Shown piece after piece: positions 52,778-62,247 of a stretch of 64,000 nt of DNA. Origin of the DNA: Duganella dendranthematis (GTDB taxonomy: Bacteria > Pseudomonadota > Gammaproteobacteria > Burkholderiales > Burkholderiaceae_D). Made by a program: the position numbers and the translations under genes. The notes under the pieces are model-generated. The model saw only the letters and a program-made list of their open reading frames with translations. It did no database searches and was not told where the DNA came from. The stretch is from the NCBI RefSeq assembly GCF_012849375.1, contig NZ_CP051684.1, positions 4,402,001-4,466,000 on the forward strand. Reading direction: 5' to 3'. Positions within the stretch are counted from its first letter, which is position 1, and every line of letters starts with the position of its first letter.

Positions 52778-53887
52778 ATGTCAATTTCCAGCACCGAAGA
52801 AATCGTCGCCGAATTGCGCGCTGGCCGCATGGTGATCCTGGTCGATGAGGAAGACCGGGAAAACGAAGGTGACCTGGTGCTCGCGGCGGACTTCGTCACG
52901 CCGGAAGCCATCAATTTCATGGTCAAGTACGCGCGCGGCCTGGTGTGCCTGACGCTGACCGAAGAGCGCTGCAACCAGCTGGAACTGTCGATGATGTCGA
53001 CCAAGAACGGCACCGCGTTCGGCACCAACTTCACCGTCTCGATCGAGGCGGCCGAAGGCGTGACCACCGGCATCTCGGCCGCTGACCGCGCCAAGACCAT
53101 TCAGGTGGCCGTGGCCAAGGATGCGCAGCCGGCCGATATCGTCCAGCCGGGCCATATCTTCCCGCTGAAGGCGCAAAAGGGCGGCGTGCTAATGCGCGCA
53201 GGCCATACCGAAGCCGGTTGCGACCTGACCGCCATGGCCGGCCTGACGCCCGCCTCGGTGATCTGCGAGATCATGAAGGACGACGGCACCATGGCGCGCC
53301 TGCCGGACCTGCTGGAATTTGCCAAGGAACACGATCTGAAGATCGGCACCATCGCCGACCTGATCCACTACCGCAGCCGCAATGAATCGCTGGTGGAAAA
53401 AGTGGGCGAGCGTCCGCTGAAAACCGCGCAAGGCGAGTTCCGCATGATCGCTTACCGCGACAAGCCGAGCGGCTCGGCCCACCTGGCGCTGGTGCATGGC
53501 CAGATCGAGAAGGGCAAAGAAACGCTGGTGCGCGTGCACCAGCCGGTGTCGATCCTGGACGTGCTGGAATCGGAAGCGACCACCCACTCGTGGAACCTGC
53601 CGGCCTCGCTGGCGGCGGTGAAGGCGGCCGACAGCGGCGTGATCGTGCTGCTGAACTGCGAGGAAACCGCCGAGCAGTTCTTCGCCCAGTTCGATGCGCT
53701 GGACAAGCCGGAAGCGCGCCCGAAAGGTCGCGCCGCCAGCATGGACCTGCGCAGCTACGGCATCGGCGCGCAAATCCTGCGCGAAGTCGGCGTCTGCAAG
53801 ATGCAGTTGCTGGCCAGCCCGCGCAAGATGCCGTCGATGACCGGCTTCAATCTGGAAGTGACCGGCTACGTTGCCAAACCTGAATAA
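52778..53887 (+). CDS. ribB: DHBP synthase fused to a degenerate GTP cyclohydrolase II domain (RibBX type)
   Basis: This 369-residue protein is built as RibBA. The N-terminal 3,4-dihydroxy-2-butanone-4-phosphate synthase half is intact: [59 protein letters not shown] and [25 protein letters not shown]. In the second half, the zinc-binding motif of cyclohydrolase II (ECLTGDxFGSxRCDCG) is replaced by [18 protein letters not shown], so that activity should be absent. A separate RibA must then exist elsewhere. No FMN riboswitch is seen upstream. ribH follows after 24 bases. Confidence 0.92.
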   Translation: MSISSTEEIVAELRAGRMVILVDEEDRENEGDLVLAADFVTPEAINFMVKYARGLVCLTLTEERCNQLELSMMSTKNGTAFGTNFTVSIEAAEGVTTGISAADRAKTIQVAVAKDAQPADIVQPGHIFPLKAQKGGVLMRAGHTEAGCDLTAMAGLTPASVICEIMKDDGTMARLPDLLEFAKEHDLKIGTIADLIHYRSRNESLVEKVGERPLKTAQGEFRMIAYRDKPSGSAHLALVHGQIEKGKETLVRVHQPVSILDVLESEATTHSWNLPASLAAVKAADSGVIVLLNCEETAEQFFAQFDALDKPEARPKGRAASMDLRSYGIGAQILREVGVCKMQLLASPRKMPSMTGFNLEVTGYVAKPE

Positions 53888-53911
53888 TCAACCAACATAC
53901 AAGAGGCCATC

Positions 53912-54400
53912 ATGACCGTAGGAAGCTACGAAACAAACCTGAACGGCGAAGACCTGCGCATCGGCGTGGTACAAGCCCGTTTTAACGAAGACATCTGCCA
54001 CGGCCTGCTGTCGGCCTGCCTGGCTGAGCTCAAGCACTTGGGCGTGGCGGACGAAGACGTGCTGCACGTGACCGTGCCGGGCGCGCTGGAAGTGCCGCTG
54101 GTGCTGCAAAAGATGGCGGAGTCGCAGCAGTTCGACGCGCTGATCGCGCTGGGCGCCATCATCCGTGGCGAAACCTACCACTTCGAGCTGGTGTCCAATG
54201 AATCGGGCGCAGGCATCACCCGCATCGGCTTAGACTACGGTATCCCGATCGCCAACGCGATCCTGACCACCGAGAACGACGAGCAAGCCGAAGTGCGCAT
54301 GGCCGTTAAAGGCGCCGACGCTGCGCGCGTGGCGGTCGAGATGGCCAACCTGACCATCGCCCTGGAAGAGCTGAACCAGGATCAAGGCGACGACGAATAA
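53912..54400 (+). CDS. ribH: 6,7-dimethyl-8-ribityllumazine synthase
   Basis: This 162-residue protein has [30 protein letters not shown], the substrate loop [43 protein letters not shown] (catalytic His) and [18 protein letters not shown]. It makes the lumazine used by RibE and usually assembles as a 60-mer or pentamer. It lies between ribBX and nusB in the usual order. Confidence 0.97.
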   Translation: MTVGSYETNLNGEDLRIGVVQARFNEDICHGLLSACLAELKHLGVADEDVLHVTVPGALEVPLVLQKMAESQQFDALIALGAIIRGETYHFELVSNESGAGITRIGLDYGIPIANAILTTENDEQAEVRMAVKGADAARVAVEMANLTIALEELNQDQGDDE

Positions 54401-54427
54401 ATAGCATCAATACACGAAGGTAAGAAT

Positions 54428-54898
54428 ATGACTGAGAACACGACGCACGCTAACCCCAGCAAGAACCGCACGCCGCGTCACCGCGCGCGCGAGTTCGCGC
54501 TGCAAGGCTTGTACCAGTGGCTGCTGAACAATGAGTCGGCCTCGACGGTGGTCAACCACATCCGCGGCGCCCACGGTTTCGACAAGGCGGACGCCGAACA
54601 CTTCACCGTGCTGCTGAACGGCGCCATCGGCTCGTCGGTCGAGCTGCGCGCGACGTTTGCGCCGCTGGTCGACCGTGGCATCAATGAGCTGTCGCCGATT
54701 GAACATGCGGTGCTGCTGATCGGCGCTTACGAGCTGAAGAACAACCTGGAAATTCCGTACCGCGTCGTCATTAACGAAGCGGTGGAACTGACCAAGTCGT
54801 TCGGCGGTATCGACGGCCACAAGTATGTCAACGGCGTACTGGACAAGCTGGCGCCGCGCCTGCGTCCGGACGAGGTCGCTGCCGACAAGAAGCGCTAA
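54428..54898 (+). CDS. nusB: transcription antitermination protein NusB
   Basis: This 156-residue protein reads RHRAREFALQGLYQWLLNNES, then INELSPIEHAVLLIGAYELKNNLEIPYRVVINEAVELTKSFGGIDGHKYVNGVLDKLAPRLR. It binds boxA RNA with S10 in rRNA antitermination. It is last in the ribBX-ribH-nusB run and is followed by a terminator. Confidence 0.97.
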   Translation: MTENTTHANPSKNRTPRHRAREFALQGLYQWLLNNESASTVVNHIRGAHGFDKADAEHFTVLLNGAIGSSVELRATFAPLVDRGINELSPIEHAVLLIGAYELKNNLEIPYRVVINEAVELTKSFGGIDGHKYVNGVLDKLAPRLRPDEVAADKKR

Positions 54899-54915
54899 GC
54901 TTCCCTGGTATTGTT

Positions 54916-54951
54916 AAAAGCCACTCACGGTAGCGTGTAGTGGCTTTTTTT
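54916..54951 (+). terminator. Rho-independent terminator after nusB
   Basis: A 10-bp stem (AAAAGCCACT and complement AGTGGCTTTT) with a 13-base loop and a T7 tract begins 18 bases after the nusB stop. Confidence 0.93.
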
Positions 54952-55017
54952 ATTTGCGGGTTGACCGTGCAGGGGCGTGTCACACAGAATTGATTTTTAG
55001 ATAATTCTGGAGTCGTC

Positions 55018-55698
55018 ATCGAACCGCATTCCCCTGGCTGGAAACGGCGTGGCTGGCTGGCGCTGATCGCCGGCGTGCACGTGCTGGCGTTTTTATGCTG
55101 GCAGACGCCCCAGCGGCCGCTGGCGGCGTCTATTGGTCCACGTGAGGCCATCACCTATATATTAGCGCCCATCACGCCGCCGCCGCAGCGCAAGCCGTTG
55201 ACGCCGGCGCTCAAGCCGCCGTCGCGCTTGGTGGCGCGCGCGGCCAGAGCGACGCCGCAGGCGCCGACCGTGCAGCCCCAGCCAATTACCACGCCGCCGG
55301 TGGCCGATCCGGAGCCCGCGCCGCCGCAAGCCATTACCCAGGCCGTGCCGCCTCCCGATCCGTTCGCACTGCCCGTCAAGCCGGAGCTAGACCTCAAGCA
55401 GCGCGCGATTGCAGGGGCTGCGGCGGGGGATAAAGCGGTGCTGAAAGAATCCTTCACACAGCGCGACCGCAAGCTGGTCAACGATGAAACCGCGCTGGCG
55501 GCTGCCATGGGCAAAGCTTATCGTGGAGGCGCGATGCGTCAGGTGGAAATGATTGCCGCCGATGGCAGCCGGATCACCAAATTCATTTTGCCGGGCGGCG
55601 GGGAGGTCTGCTACACGGCGGCATCCAACAACTTCAGCGGCGGGCGCGACCCGTTTCGGGATAGCGGGCGTGTTGTCGTCAGCAACTGTCCGCGCTGA
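55018..55698 (+). CDS. TonB-like hypothetical protein: one membrane span, Pro-rich linker, small C-terminal domain
   Basis: The frame is open from before 55018. A hydrophobic segment (WLALIAGVHVLAFLCW) and a proline-rich linker (PITTPPVADPEPAPPQ...) lead to a domain ending FILPGGGEVCYTAASNNFSGGRDPFRDSGRVVVSNCPR, which contains a Cys pair. The first standard in-frame start is GTG 55075, which would cut off half the membrane span. The GGAG at 55009-55012 instead points to a start near ATC 55018 (IEPHSPGWKRRG), which would be non-canonical or a mutated ATG. I recognise no family. It is a separate unit between two terminators. Confidence 0.6.
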   Translation: MEPHSPGWKRRGWLALIAGVHVLAFLCWQTPQRPLAASIGPREAITYILAPITPPPQRKPLTPALKPPSRLVARAARATPQAPTVQPQPITTPPVADPEPAPPQAITQAVPPPDPFALPVKPELDLKQRAIAGAAAGDKAVLKESFTQRDRKLVNDETALAAAMGKAYRGGAMRQVEMIAADGSRITKFILPGGGEVCYTAASNNFSGGRDPFRDSGRVVVSNCPR

Positions 55699-55703
55699 GA
55701 ACG

Positions 55704-55734
55704 AAAAAAAAGCCACTCGACCAGAGTGGCTTTT
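55704..55734. terminator. bidirectional Rho-independent terminator
   Basis: An 11-bp stem (AAAAGCCACTC and complement) with a 5-base loop, A8 on one side and T4 on the other, lies between the convergent hypothetical and lytic transglycosylase genes. Confidence 0.88.
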
Positions 55735-55751
55735 CGTTGTGCGCGGTGCGC

Positions 55752-56645
55752 TTACAGACCAGCGATCTGCGTATCGTTGACCGATTTTTCGGCAACAGCC
55801 ACCGGCGCTGCTGGTTTGCTAGCCGAGGCAGTCATTACTGGATTGGTAGTCGGCACCTTCTTACCCGCCGAAACTTGCTTCAGGCGGTTGTACTCGGCCA
55901 TGACCTTGCTGCCGTAACCATCATCGGTTTCGAACGCTGCCGCGCCGACGTAGCTCTTCAGACCGGCTTCCACCGAGCCGCCACGGGTCACGTAATCCTT
56001 GAGGATCAACGCGCCGACGCGGATATTGGCTACCGGGTTCAGCGCGGCTTGCAGGCCGCCCATGTCCTGGAACTTCTCATGGTGCACTTTAGACATCACT
56101 TGCATCAGGCCCTGCGCACCGACCGGGCTTTCCGCGAACGGATTCAGACCGGATTCGATCGACATCACAGCCAGGATCAGCAGCGGATCGAGTTTGATCT
56201 CACGGGCCGTCAGGTAAGCGGTCGATACCAGCATGTTGGCGGCATCACCGGCAACGCGGTAACGCTTGGACAGCCAGGTGGTCACCCATTGTTGCTGCTT
56301 CTGCGTGCCCAGCAGGGCTTTTTCTTCGGCCGTCAGCGGTGCGGCGGCGGTAGCCGGCGCGGAAGCTGCTGGCGCCTCCATCAGGGCCGTCAGCGGCGGC
56401 GCGGTGACGGCGACAGCTTCAACTTCCGGCGCATGGTTCAGGCTATTGCTCAAGGCTTTGGCCAGATCCGGACGAACAAACAGTACTGCCATTACTACCA
56501 AAGCGGTAACGCCTACGACGGTCAACGTGTGTTGGGCGGTGGTCAGCACACCCTTTGCCGAAATGCGCGTCGTGGAGAACCACGCGGCTGGCTGGCGAGC
56601 CATCAGACGGGCAAACGAAATTGCGCCGGTATTGCTATTAATCAT
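55752..56645 (-). CDS. lytic transglycosylase with SLT domain
   Basis: The ATG at 56645 (AGGGGA 8 bases upstream) gives 297 residues. One membrane anchor (TVVGVTALVVMAVLFV, about 42-60) is followed by an alanine-rich spacer. The SLT domain comes next, with the catalytic Glu in AVMSIESGLNPFAESPVGAQGLMQVM and the downstream GGLQAALNPVANIRVGALILKDYV. It cleaves peptidoglycan in the periplasm, probably near secretion or pilus machinery. An upstream frame that reaches 56828 lacks a start signal. Confidence 0.9.
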   Translation of the reverse strand: MINSNTGAISFARLMARQPAAWFSTTRISAKGVLTTAQHTLTVVGVTALVVMAVLFVRPDLAKALSNSLNHAPEVEAVAVTAPPLTALMEAPAASAPATAAAPLTAEEKALLGTQKQQQWVTTWLSKRYRVAGDAANMLVSTAYLTAREIKLDPLLILAVMSIESGLNPFAESPVGAQGLMQVMSKVHHEKFQDMGGLQAALNPVANIRVGALILKDYVTRGGSVEAGLKSYVGAAAFETDDGYGSKVMAEYNRLKQVSAGKKVPTTNPVMTASASKPAAPVAVAEKSVNDTQIAGL

Positions 56646-57131
56646 ATAGTTCCCCTGAAATGTCCGTAAAAGCGGGTCCCTGCCAGCGTTATACGCAGCT
56701 AACCAGGTGCTAATGCCGTGCATCAGAAATATCTCGTTCGTCGCCGCTGTAGAAAAGCGCGCGAGAACGCCATCATTGCTTGCTTGTTGCTGATCTCTCC
56801 CGCAGGAGTCAACCAGAATGCAATACAACTATTTTCGGGGAGGAAGGCAGACGCCTTTCGAAAACACTCCTTAAAATGTCATGTGGAGCCCCGACTCCGT
56901 GAATGAATGAGCGACAACTTAGGTAGTCCGCATGAGGTCCAGAGACCTGTCTCTCTTCAAGTAGGGTGGATTGTATGAGGCGTTTTATATCAAGTCAATA
57001 CTAACGACAATCGTCTTTATAACTTTTAAATCTAGAATTTTGCCTTGTGTTCGGTGGAAAACCAATAAAATCAACCACTTGACCTGTATTTTTAAACAGT
57101 GCGCTTTAATGTAAGAAAATATTAAAAAACG
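56646..57131. other. long intergenic region before ubiD
   Basis: About 485 bases, AT-rich in the part nearest ubiD (56970-57131), with no convincing gene on either strand. It must hold the divergent promoters of the transglycosylase and ubiD genes. Short TTGACC/TTTAAT-like boxes occur near 57079-57110 but are not clear enough to call. Confidence 0.4.
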
Positions 57132-58616
57132 ATGAAATATTCCGATCTGCGAGATTTTATTTCTCAATTGCAAGGAATGGGTGAACTTACACCCATTTTG
57201 ACCCCTGTTTCGCCACATTTAGAGATGACCGAGGTCTCCGACCGCGTTTTGCGGGCCGGTGGACCAGCGTTGCTGTTCCAGAATCCGACCGGCCACAGCA
57301 TGCCGGTGCTGACCAATCTGTTCGGCACGCCGAAGCGCGTGGCCTTGGGCATGGGCGCCAGCGACGTCAGCGAACTGCGCAAGATCGGCCATGTGCTGTC
57401 GCGCCTGAAAGAGCCGGAGCCACCGAAGGATTTCAAGGACTTGATGGGCCTGGGCTCGCTGGTCAAAGCCGTCTGGGACATGGCGCCGAAGGAACTGCGC
57501 GGCGCCAAGTGCCAGGAAATCGTCTGGGAAGGCGCCGATGTCGATTTGTCGAAACTGCCGATCCAGCACTGCTGGCCGGGCGACATCGCGCCCTTAATCA
57601 CCTGGGGCCTGGTAATTACTAAAGGTCCTAATAAGAAGCGCCAGAATCTGGGCATTTATCGCCAGCAGGTGCTGGGTCCGAACAAGGTCATCATGCGCTG
57701 GCTGGCGCATCGCGGCGGCGCGCTGGACTTCCGCGAGCACGCCATCCAGAGCAAGGGCAAGCCGTATCCGATCTGCGTCGCGCTGGGCGCCGATCCCGCT
57801 ACTATATTAGGTGCGGTGACGCCGGTGCCGGACAGCCTGTCCGAATACCAGTTCGCCGGCCTGCTGCGCGGCAGCCGCACCGAGCTGGTCAAGGCCATCG
57901 GCAGCGAGCTGCGGGTGCCGGCGTCGGCCGAGATTGTGCTGGAAGGCCATATCTATCCGGACGAGAATCATCCATCCGGTTACGAGCATGCGCTGGAGGG
58001 GCCGTATGGCGACCACACCGGTTACTATAATGAGCAGGACTCGTTCCCTGTGTTCACCATCGACCGCATCACCATGCGCCGCGATCCGATCTATCACTCG
58101 ACCTATACCGGTAAGCCGCCGGACGAACCGGCCGTGCTGGGCCTGGCGCTGAACGAGGTGTTCATCCCGCTGCTGCAAAAGCAGTTCACCGAGATCACCG
58201 ATTTCCACCTGCCGGCCGAAGGCTGCAGCTACCGCATGGCAGTGGTGCAGATCAAGAAGCAGTACGCCGGCCACGCCAAGCGCGTGATGTTCGGCGTCTG
58301 GAGTTTCCTGCGCCAGTTCATGTACACCAAGTTTATTGTGGTGGTGGACGAGGACGTCAATATCCGCGACTGGAACGAGGTGATCTGGGCGATCACGACC
58401 CGCGTCGATCCGACCCGTGACACTACGCTGGTCGACAACACGCCGATCGATTACCTCGACTTCGCCTCGCCGGTGAGCGGCCTGGGCAGCAAGATGGGCA
58501 TCGACGCCACCAACAAGTGGCCGGGCGAAACCACGCGCGAGTGGGGCACGGTGATCACCATGTCGCCCGACGTGAAAACACGAGTGGATCAAATTTGGCA
58601 GGAGCTCGGGCTGTAA
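57132..58616 (+). CDS. ubiD: 4-hydroxy-3-polyprenylbenzoate decarboxylase UbiD
   Basis: This 494-residue protein has the full UbiD length. Marks include [40 protein letters not shown] (the prenylated-FMN site region), [42 protein letters not shown] (the catalytic E-x-E region) and [18 protein letters not shown]. It decarboxylates polyprenyl-4-hydroxybenzoate in ubiquinone synthesis and needs UbiX for its prenyl-FMN. The SRP RNA promoter lies in its last codons. Confidence 0.97.
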   Translation: MKYSDLRDFISQLQGMGELTPILTPVSPHLEMTEVSDRVLRAGGPALLFQNPTGHSMPVLTNLFGTPKRVALGMGASDVSELRKIGHVLSRLKEPEPPKDFKDLMGLGSLVKAVWDMAPKELRGAKCQEIVWEGADVDLSKLPIQHCWPGDIAPLITWGLVITKGPNKKRQNLGIYRQQVLGPNKVIMRWLAHRGGALDFREHAIQSKGKPYPICVALGADPATILGAVTPVPDSLSEYQFAGLLRGSRTELVKAIGSELRVPASAEIVLEGHIYPDENHPSGYEHALEGPYGDHTGYYNEQDSFPVFTIDRITMRRDPIYHSTYTGKPPDEPAVLGLALNEVFIPLLQKQFTEITDFHLPAEGCSYRMAVVQIKKQYAGHAKRVMFGVWSFLRQFMYTKFIVVVDEDVNIRDWNEVIWAITTRVDPTRDTTLVDNTPIDYLDFASPVSGLGSKMGIDATNKWPGETTREWGTVITMSPDVKTRVDQIWQELGL

Positions 58617-58624
58617 GGTATAAT
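58595..58624 (+). promoter_or_regulatory. promoter of the SRP RNA gene
   Basis: TTGGCA (58595-58600) and a perfect TATAAT (58619-58624) with an 18-base spacer predict a start at about 58631, exactly at the 5' end of the SRP RNA helix. The -35 box lies within the ubiD coding end. Confidence 0.8.
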
Positions 58625-58630
58625 GATGTC

Positions 58631-58728
58631 TGGCGGGCCCCTGCGCATTGTGGCATGGCCAACCTGGTCAGGTCGGGAACGAAGCAGCCACAGCTATTCA
58701 CCATAAGTGCCGCAGATCAGGCTCGCCT
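58631..58728 (+). ncRNA. ffs: signal recognition particle RNA (4.5S-like, small bacterial type)
   Basis: The conserved tip CTGGTCAGGTCGGGAACGAA, then GCAGCCACAG, is the Ffh-binding loop with the GGAA-type tetraloop in the variant GGGAAC. The outer helix GGCGGGCC pairs with GGCTCGCC at the end. The RNA of about 98 nt fits the bacterial small SRP class. It always sits near dnaX in betaproteobacteria. Confidence 0.93.
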
Positions 58729-58740
58729 CCTTATTCAACT

Positions 58741-58795
58741 AAAAGCCATGTGTGCTGAGACGCTCAAGATCGTCTCACGGCCACATGGCTTTTTT
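58741..58795 (+). terminator. extended hairpin terminator after SRP RNA
   Basis: A 12-bp outer stem (AAAAGCCATGTG with its complement CACATGGCTTTT) encloses a second stem (TGAGACG/CGTCTCA) and is followed by a T6 tract. It ends the SRP RNA transcript before dnaX. Confidence 0.88.
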
Positions 58796-58870
58796 CAATT
58801 CTACTCAATCCGTTCTCGACTTGTTACAATGGTCGCTTTGGCATCCAGCTATCTACGGTAAAATCCCAGC

Positions 58871-61288
58871 ATGTCCTATCAAGTCCTCGCCCGTAAATAC
58901 CGCCCTCGGAACTTCGAAACGCTCGTCGGCCAGGAGCACGTGGTGCGCGCGCTGACCCATGCTTTGCATAGCGGCCGGCTGCACCATGCTTATCTGTTCA
59001 CCGGCACCCGCGGCGTGGGTAAGACCACCTTGTCGCGGATTCTGGCCAAGTCGCTCAACTGCATCGGTCCGGATGGCAATGGTGGCATCACCGCCACGCC
59101 GTGCGGCGTGTGCGAGGCCTGCACGGCGATCGATGCGGGCCGCTTTGTCGATTACATCGAGATGGATGCGGCGTCGAATCGCGGCGTGGACGAGATGGCG
59201 CAGCTGCTGGAACAGGCGGTGTACGCGCCGAGCAATGCGCGCTTCAAGGTCTATATGATCGATGAGGTGCACATGCTGACCAACCACGCCTTCAACTCGA
59301 TGCTGAAGACGCTGGAAGAGCCGCCGGAACACGTCAAGTTTATTCTGGCGACCACCGATCCGCAGAAGATTCCGGTGACGGTGCTGTCGCGCTGCCTGCA
59401 ATTCAATCTGAAGCAGATGCCGCCGGGCCACATCATCGGCCACCTGGAAAACATTCTGGGGCAGGAAGGCATTAGCTTTGAACAGCCGGCGCTGCGCTTG
59501 CTGGCGGCCGGCGCCCACGGTTCGATGCGCGATGCGCTGTCGCTGACCGACCAGGCGATTGCCTACGCCGCCGGCGAAGTCACGCTGGATGCGGTGCAGG
59601 GCATGCTGGGGGCGCTGGATCAGTCGTATCTGATTCGTCTGCTCGATGCGCTGGCGGCGCAGGATGGCGCCGATCTGCTGGCGGTGGCCGATGAGATGGC
59701 GGCGCGCAGCCTGTCTTATAACGGCGCTTTGCAGGATCTGGGCACCTTGCTGCACCGGATCGCGCTGGCGCAGACGGTGCCGGCTGCGTTGCCGGACGAC
59801 TTGCCGGAGTATGCCGATATCGTGCGTCTAGCCGCTGCGTTCGATGCGGAAGAGGTGCAGCTGTATTATCAGATCGCGGTACATGGCCGCAACGAGCTGG
59901 GCCTGGCGCCGGATGAGTATGCCGGCTTCTCGATGACCTTGTTACGGATGTTGGCCTTTCGTCCCGGCGTAGGCGGGGCAGAGGGACAAGCGCCTGCGGC
60001 GCCGGCGGTATCGCGCCAGGCGGCGATGGCGTCGGCGCGTGCTGCGGCTGGAGCCGGTGCAGCGCCGGCCCGCGCGGCCGCCAATGTCCAGGCGAATCAC
60101 GCCAGCGTGGTGCCGCCGTCGGTCATCGCCGGCGCGGCCGCCATGGCGCGCAATGATGCGGCTGCCGCTGCGCCACGCACTGCCGCTGCTGCGGCGCCGG
60201 CCCCTGCGCCGCAAGCCGCCGCACCGGCGCCGCGAGTCGCATCGCCAGCGCCGCAAGCCGCCGCGCCAGCTCCCGCGCCGCAGGCTGCGGCACCGGCACC
60301 GGCACCGGCACCGGCACCGGCACCGGCACCGGCTTCCGGCGCGCCGATCAGCACCGCGCGCGCCGCCATTACCGCAGCTTTGGAGGCTGCACGCGCCGCC
60401 TCCCGCCCCGGTGCGCGTTCGTCCGCCCCTGCGCCAAGCGCGCCAGCCGCGTCCGGCGCTGCGCCTGCGGCACCAGTCGCCGCGCCGCCGAGTGCCGCGC
60501 CGCAAGCACCTGCTGCGTCGTACACGCCGCCCGCCGCACTTTCGCGTCCCGCACCGTGGGAAGACATTCCGCCAGCCGCCGATGGTGGCGCGGCGGTTCT
60601 GGAAGCGCCTGTCCGCGTGGCGCCGCCAGTGGCCGCACCGCAGCAGGTCGCGCCCGCCCCGCAGGCCAGGCAGCAAGCCGTTGAAGACGACGTACCATCC
60701 TGGGTCACCGAATTCTCGGACGACAGCGCAGTTGCCGCGCCAGCTTCATCGCATCCCTACGCGCCGTCGCCATCGGCGGGACAGCCTGAAGACCCGCACG
60801 CCATCGCCATGCCAGCCCGCGCCGCGCCGGCGCCCGCCAAGGCGCCGTACGCCTACGTGATCACGCCAGTCCCGGAACTCAACTGGGACGGCAACTGGCC
60901 CGCCGTGGCCGCCGCCTTGCCACTGCGCGGCACTGCCCAGCAACTGGCGATGCAAGCCGAGATGGTGAGCTGCACGTTTGAAGGCAACGCCGCCGTGTTC
61001 ACGCTGCGCGTGCCGATCGAAACCTGGCGCACCCCCGGCAACCTGGAAAAACTGACCACCGCGCTGACCGAACGCTTCGGCCGCACGGTGCGCGTCGATA
61101 GCGAACTGGGCGCCGTCTGGTACACCGGCAGCGCCGAGGCGCAGGCCTACCGCGACGCCTGCCAGCGCGCTGCCGAGGACATCGTCGCCAACGATCCTTT
61201 TGTGAACAGCATGATCCGCGAACTGGATGCCTGGGTGGTCCCGGGCACCGTGGTGCCGCCGCAGTTTAGTGCGGCAGCGGCCGGCTGA
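58871..61288 (+). CDS. dnaX: DNA polymerase III subunits gamma/tau
   Basis: This 805-residue protein has Walker A in LFTGTRGVGKTTLSRILAKSLNC, a zinc module (CGVCEACTAID), Walker B/DEVH in MIDEVHMLTNHAFNSMLKTLEEPPEHVKFILATTDPQ, and sensor/SRC (VLSRCLQFNLKQM). After about residue 370 comes a long alanine/proline-rich linker that contains a hexanucleotide repeat. The tau-specific C-terminal domain (LNWDGNWPAVAAALPLRGTAQQLAMQAEM...) that binds the alpha subunit and helicase ends the protein. A clear A-run frameshift site like that of E. coli dnaX is not seen, so a separate gamma form is uncertain. ybaB and recR follow. Confidence 0.97.
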   Translation: MSYQVLARKYRPRNFETLVGQEHVVRALTHALHSGRLHHAYLFTGTRGVGKTTLSRILAKSLNCIGPDGNGGITATPCGVCEACTAIDAGRFVDYIEMDAASNRGVDEMAQLLEQAVYAPSNARFKVYMIDEVHMLTNHAFNSMLKTLEEPPEHVKFILATTDPQKIPVTVLSRCLQFNLKQMPPGHIIGHLENILGQEGISFEQPALRLLAAGAHGSMRDALSLTDQAIAYAAGEVTLDAVQGMLGALDQSYLIRLLDALAAQDGADLLAVADEMAARSLSYNGALQDLGTLLHRIALAQTVPAALPDDLPEYADIVRLAAAFDAEEVQLYYQIAVHGRNELGLAPDEYAGFSMTLLRMLAFRPGVGGAEGQAPAAPAVSRQAAMASARAAAGAGAAPARAAANVQANHASVVPPSVIAGAAAMARNDAAAAAPRTAAAAAPAPAPQAAAPAPRVASPAPQAAAPAPAPQAAAPAPAPAPAPAPAPASGAPISTARAAITAALEAARAASRPGARSSAPAPSAPAASGAAPAAPVAAPPSAAPQAPAASYTPPAALSRPAPWEDIPPAADGGAAVLEAPVRVAPPVAAPQQVAPAPQARQQAVEDDVPSWVTEFSDDSAVAAPASSHPYAPSPSAGQPEDPHAIAMPARAAPAPAKAPYAYVITPVPELNWDGNWPAVAAALPLRGTAQQLAMQAEMVSCTFEGNAAVFTLRVPIETWRTPGNLEKLTTALTERFGRTVRVDSELGAVWYTGSAEAQAYRDACQRAAEDIVANDPFVNSMIRELDAWVVPGTVVPPQFSAAAAG
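60290..60332 (+). repeat. hexanucleotide repeat (GGCACC)n in dnaX
   Basis: About seven perfect copies of GGCACC encode the (Pro-Ala)n part of the DnaX linker. Length change by slippage would alter the linker by two residues per unit without changing frame. Confidence 0.9.
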
Positions 61289-61323
61289 TCGCCATCTTTA
61301 TCTAACACTCGGAGAACTCCATC

Positions 61324-61650
61324 ATGATGAAAAACCAACTCGCCGGCCTGATGAAACAAGCCCAGGCTATGCAAGACAATATGAAAAAAGCCCAGGAATC
61401 GCTGGCGCTGATCGAAGTGGAAGGCCAGTCGGGCGCCGGCCTGGTCAAGGTCGTGATGACCTGCAAGAACGACGTCAAGCGTGTCTCGATCGACCCATCG
61501 CTGCTGGCCGACGACAAAGACATGCTGGAAGACCTGGTCGCCGCCGCCTTCAACGACGCCGTGCGCAAAGCGGAAGCCACCGCCGCCGAAAAAATGGGCG
61601 GCCTGACCTCGGGCATGAACCTGCCGGCCGGCTTCAAGATGCCTTTCTAA
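61324..61650 (+). CDS. ybaB: YbaB/EbfC nucleoid-associated protein
   Basis: This 108-residue protein reads [61 protein letters not shown] with the usual glycine-rich tail region ([17 protein letters not shown]). It forms dimers that bind DNA and are often encoded between dnaX and recR. The ATG at 61324 or 61327 follows GGAGAA. recR begins 6 bases after its stop. Confidence 0.96.
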   Translation: MMKNQLAGLMKQAQAMQDNMKKAQESLALIEVEGQSGAGLVKVVMTCKNDVKRVSIDPSLLADDKDMLEDLVAAAFNDAVRKAEATAAEKMGGLTSGMNLPAGFKMPF

Positions 61651-61656
61651 GGAACC

Positions 61657-62247
61657 ATGGCCAAATCGCTGGAATTCCTGACCGAGGCACTGCGCCGCTT
61701 GCCTGGCGTCGGCCCCAAGTCGGCCCAGCGAATGGCGTTCCACCTGCTGCAGCATGACCGCGAAGGCGCGGACATGCTGTCGCGCGCGCTGCACCAGGCG
61801 GTCAACGCCGTGCACCACTGCGCACTCTGCAATACCTTCACCGAAGAAGAAGTCTGCGACACCTGTAACGACGAGCAGCGCGACCGTCGTCTGCTGTGCG
61901 TGGTCGAGACGCCGGCCGATCAGCTGATGATCGAGCAGACGCTGACCTACAAAGGCCTGTACTTCGTGCTGATGGGGCGGCTGTCGCCGCTGGACGGCAT
62001 CGGGCCCAAGGACATTCACTTGGAAAAGCTGGTGGCGCGCGCCGCCGATGGGCTGGTCACCGAAGTGGTGCTGGCCACCAATTTCACCAATGAAGGCGAG
62101 GCTACCGCGCACTACATCAGCGAAATGCTGAAGGCGCGCGGCTTGCACGTCAGCCGTCTGGCGCGTGGCGTGCCGGTCGGTGGCGAACTCGAATATGTGG
62201 ACGCCGGCACCATCGCCCGCGCCATGCTGGACCGGAGAGCGACTTGA
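61657..62247 (+). CDS. recR: recombination protein RecR
   Basis: This 196-residue protein has the N-terminal helix-hairpin [25 protein letters not shown], the zinc finger ([16 protein letters not shown]), and a Toprim domain ([37 protein letters not shown]). It works with RecO and RecF to load RecA at gaps. The stop overlaps the next gene's TTG. Confidence 0.97.
   Translation: MAKSLEFLTEALRRLPGVGPKSAQRMAFHLLQHDREGADMLSRALHQAVNAVHHCALCNTFTEEEVCDTCNDEQRDRRLLCVVETPADQLMIEQTLTYKGLYFVLMGRLSPLDGIGPKDIHLEKLVARAADGLVTEVVLATNFTNEGEATAHYISEMLKARGLHVSRLARGVPVGGELEYVDAGTIARAMLDRRAT

Noticed and set aside
60097..60708. Minus-strand frame rich in Ala/Gly inside dnaX
   Set aside because: Antisense of the Pro/Ala linker repeat; no start signal.
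58871..61288. Programmed frameshift in dnaX for a gamma form
   Set aside because: No A-rich slippery heptamer with a following hairpin was seen by eye near the end of the AAA+ part.
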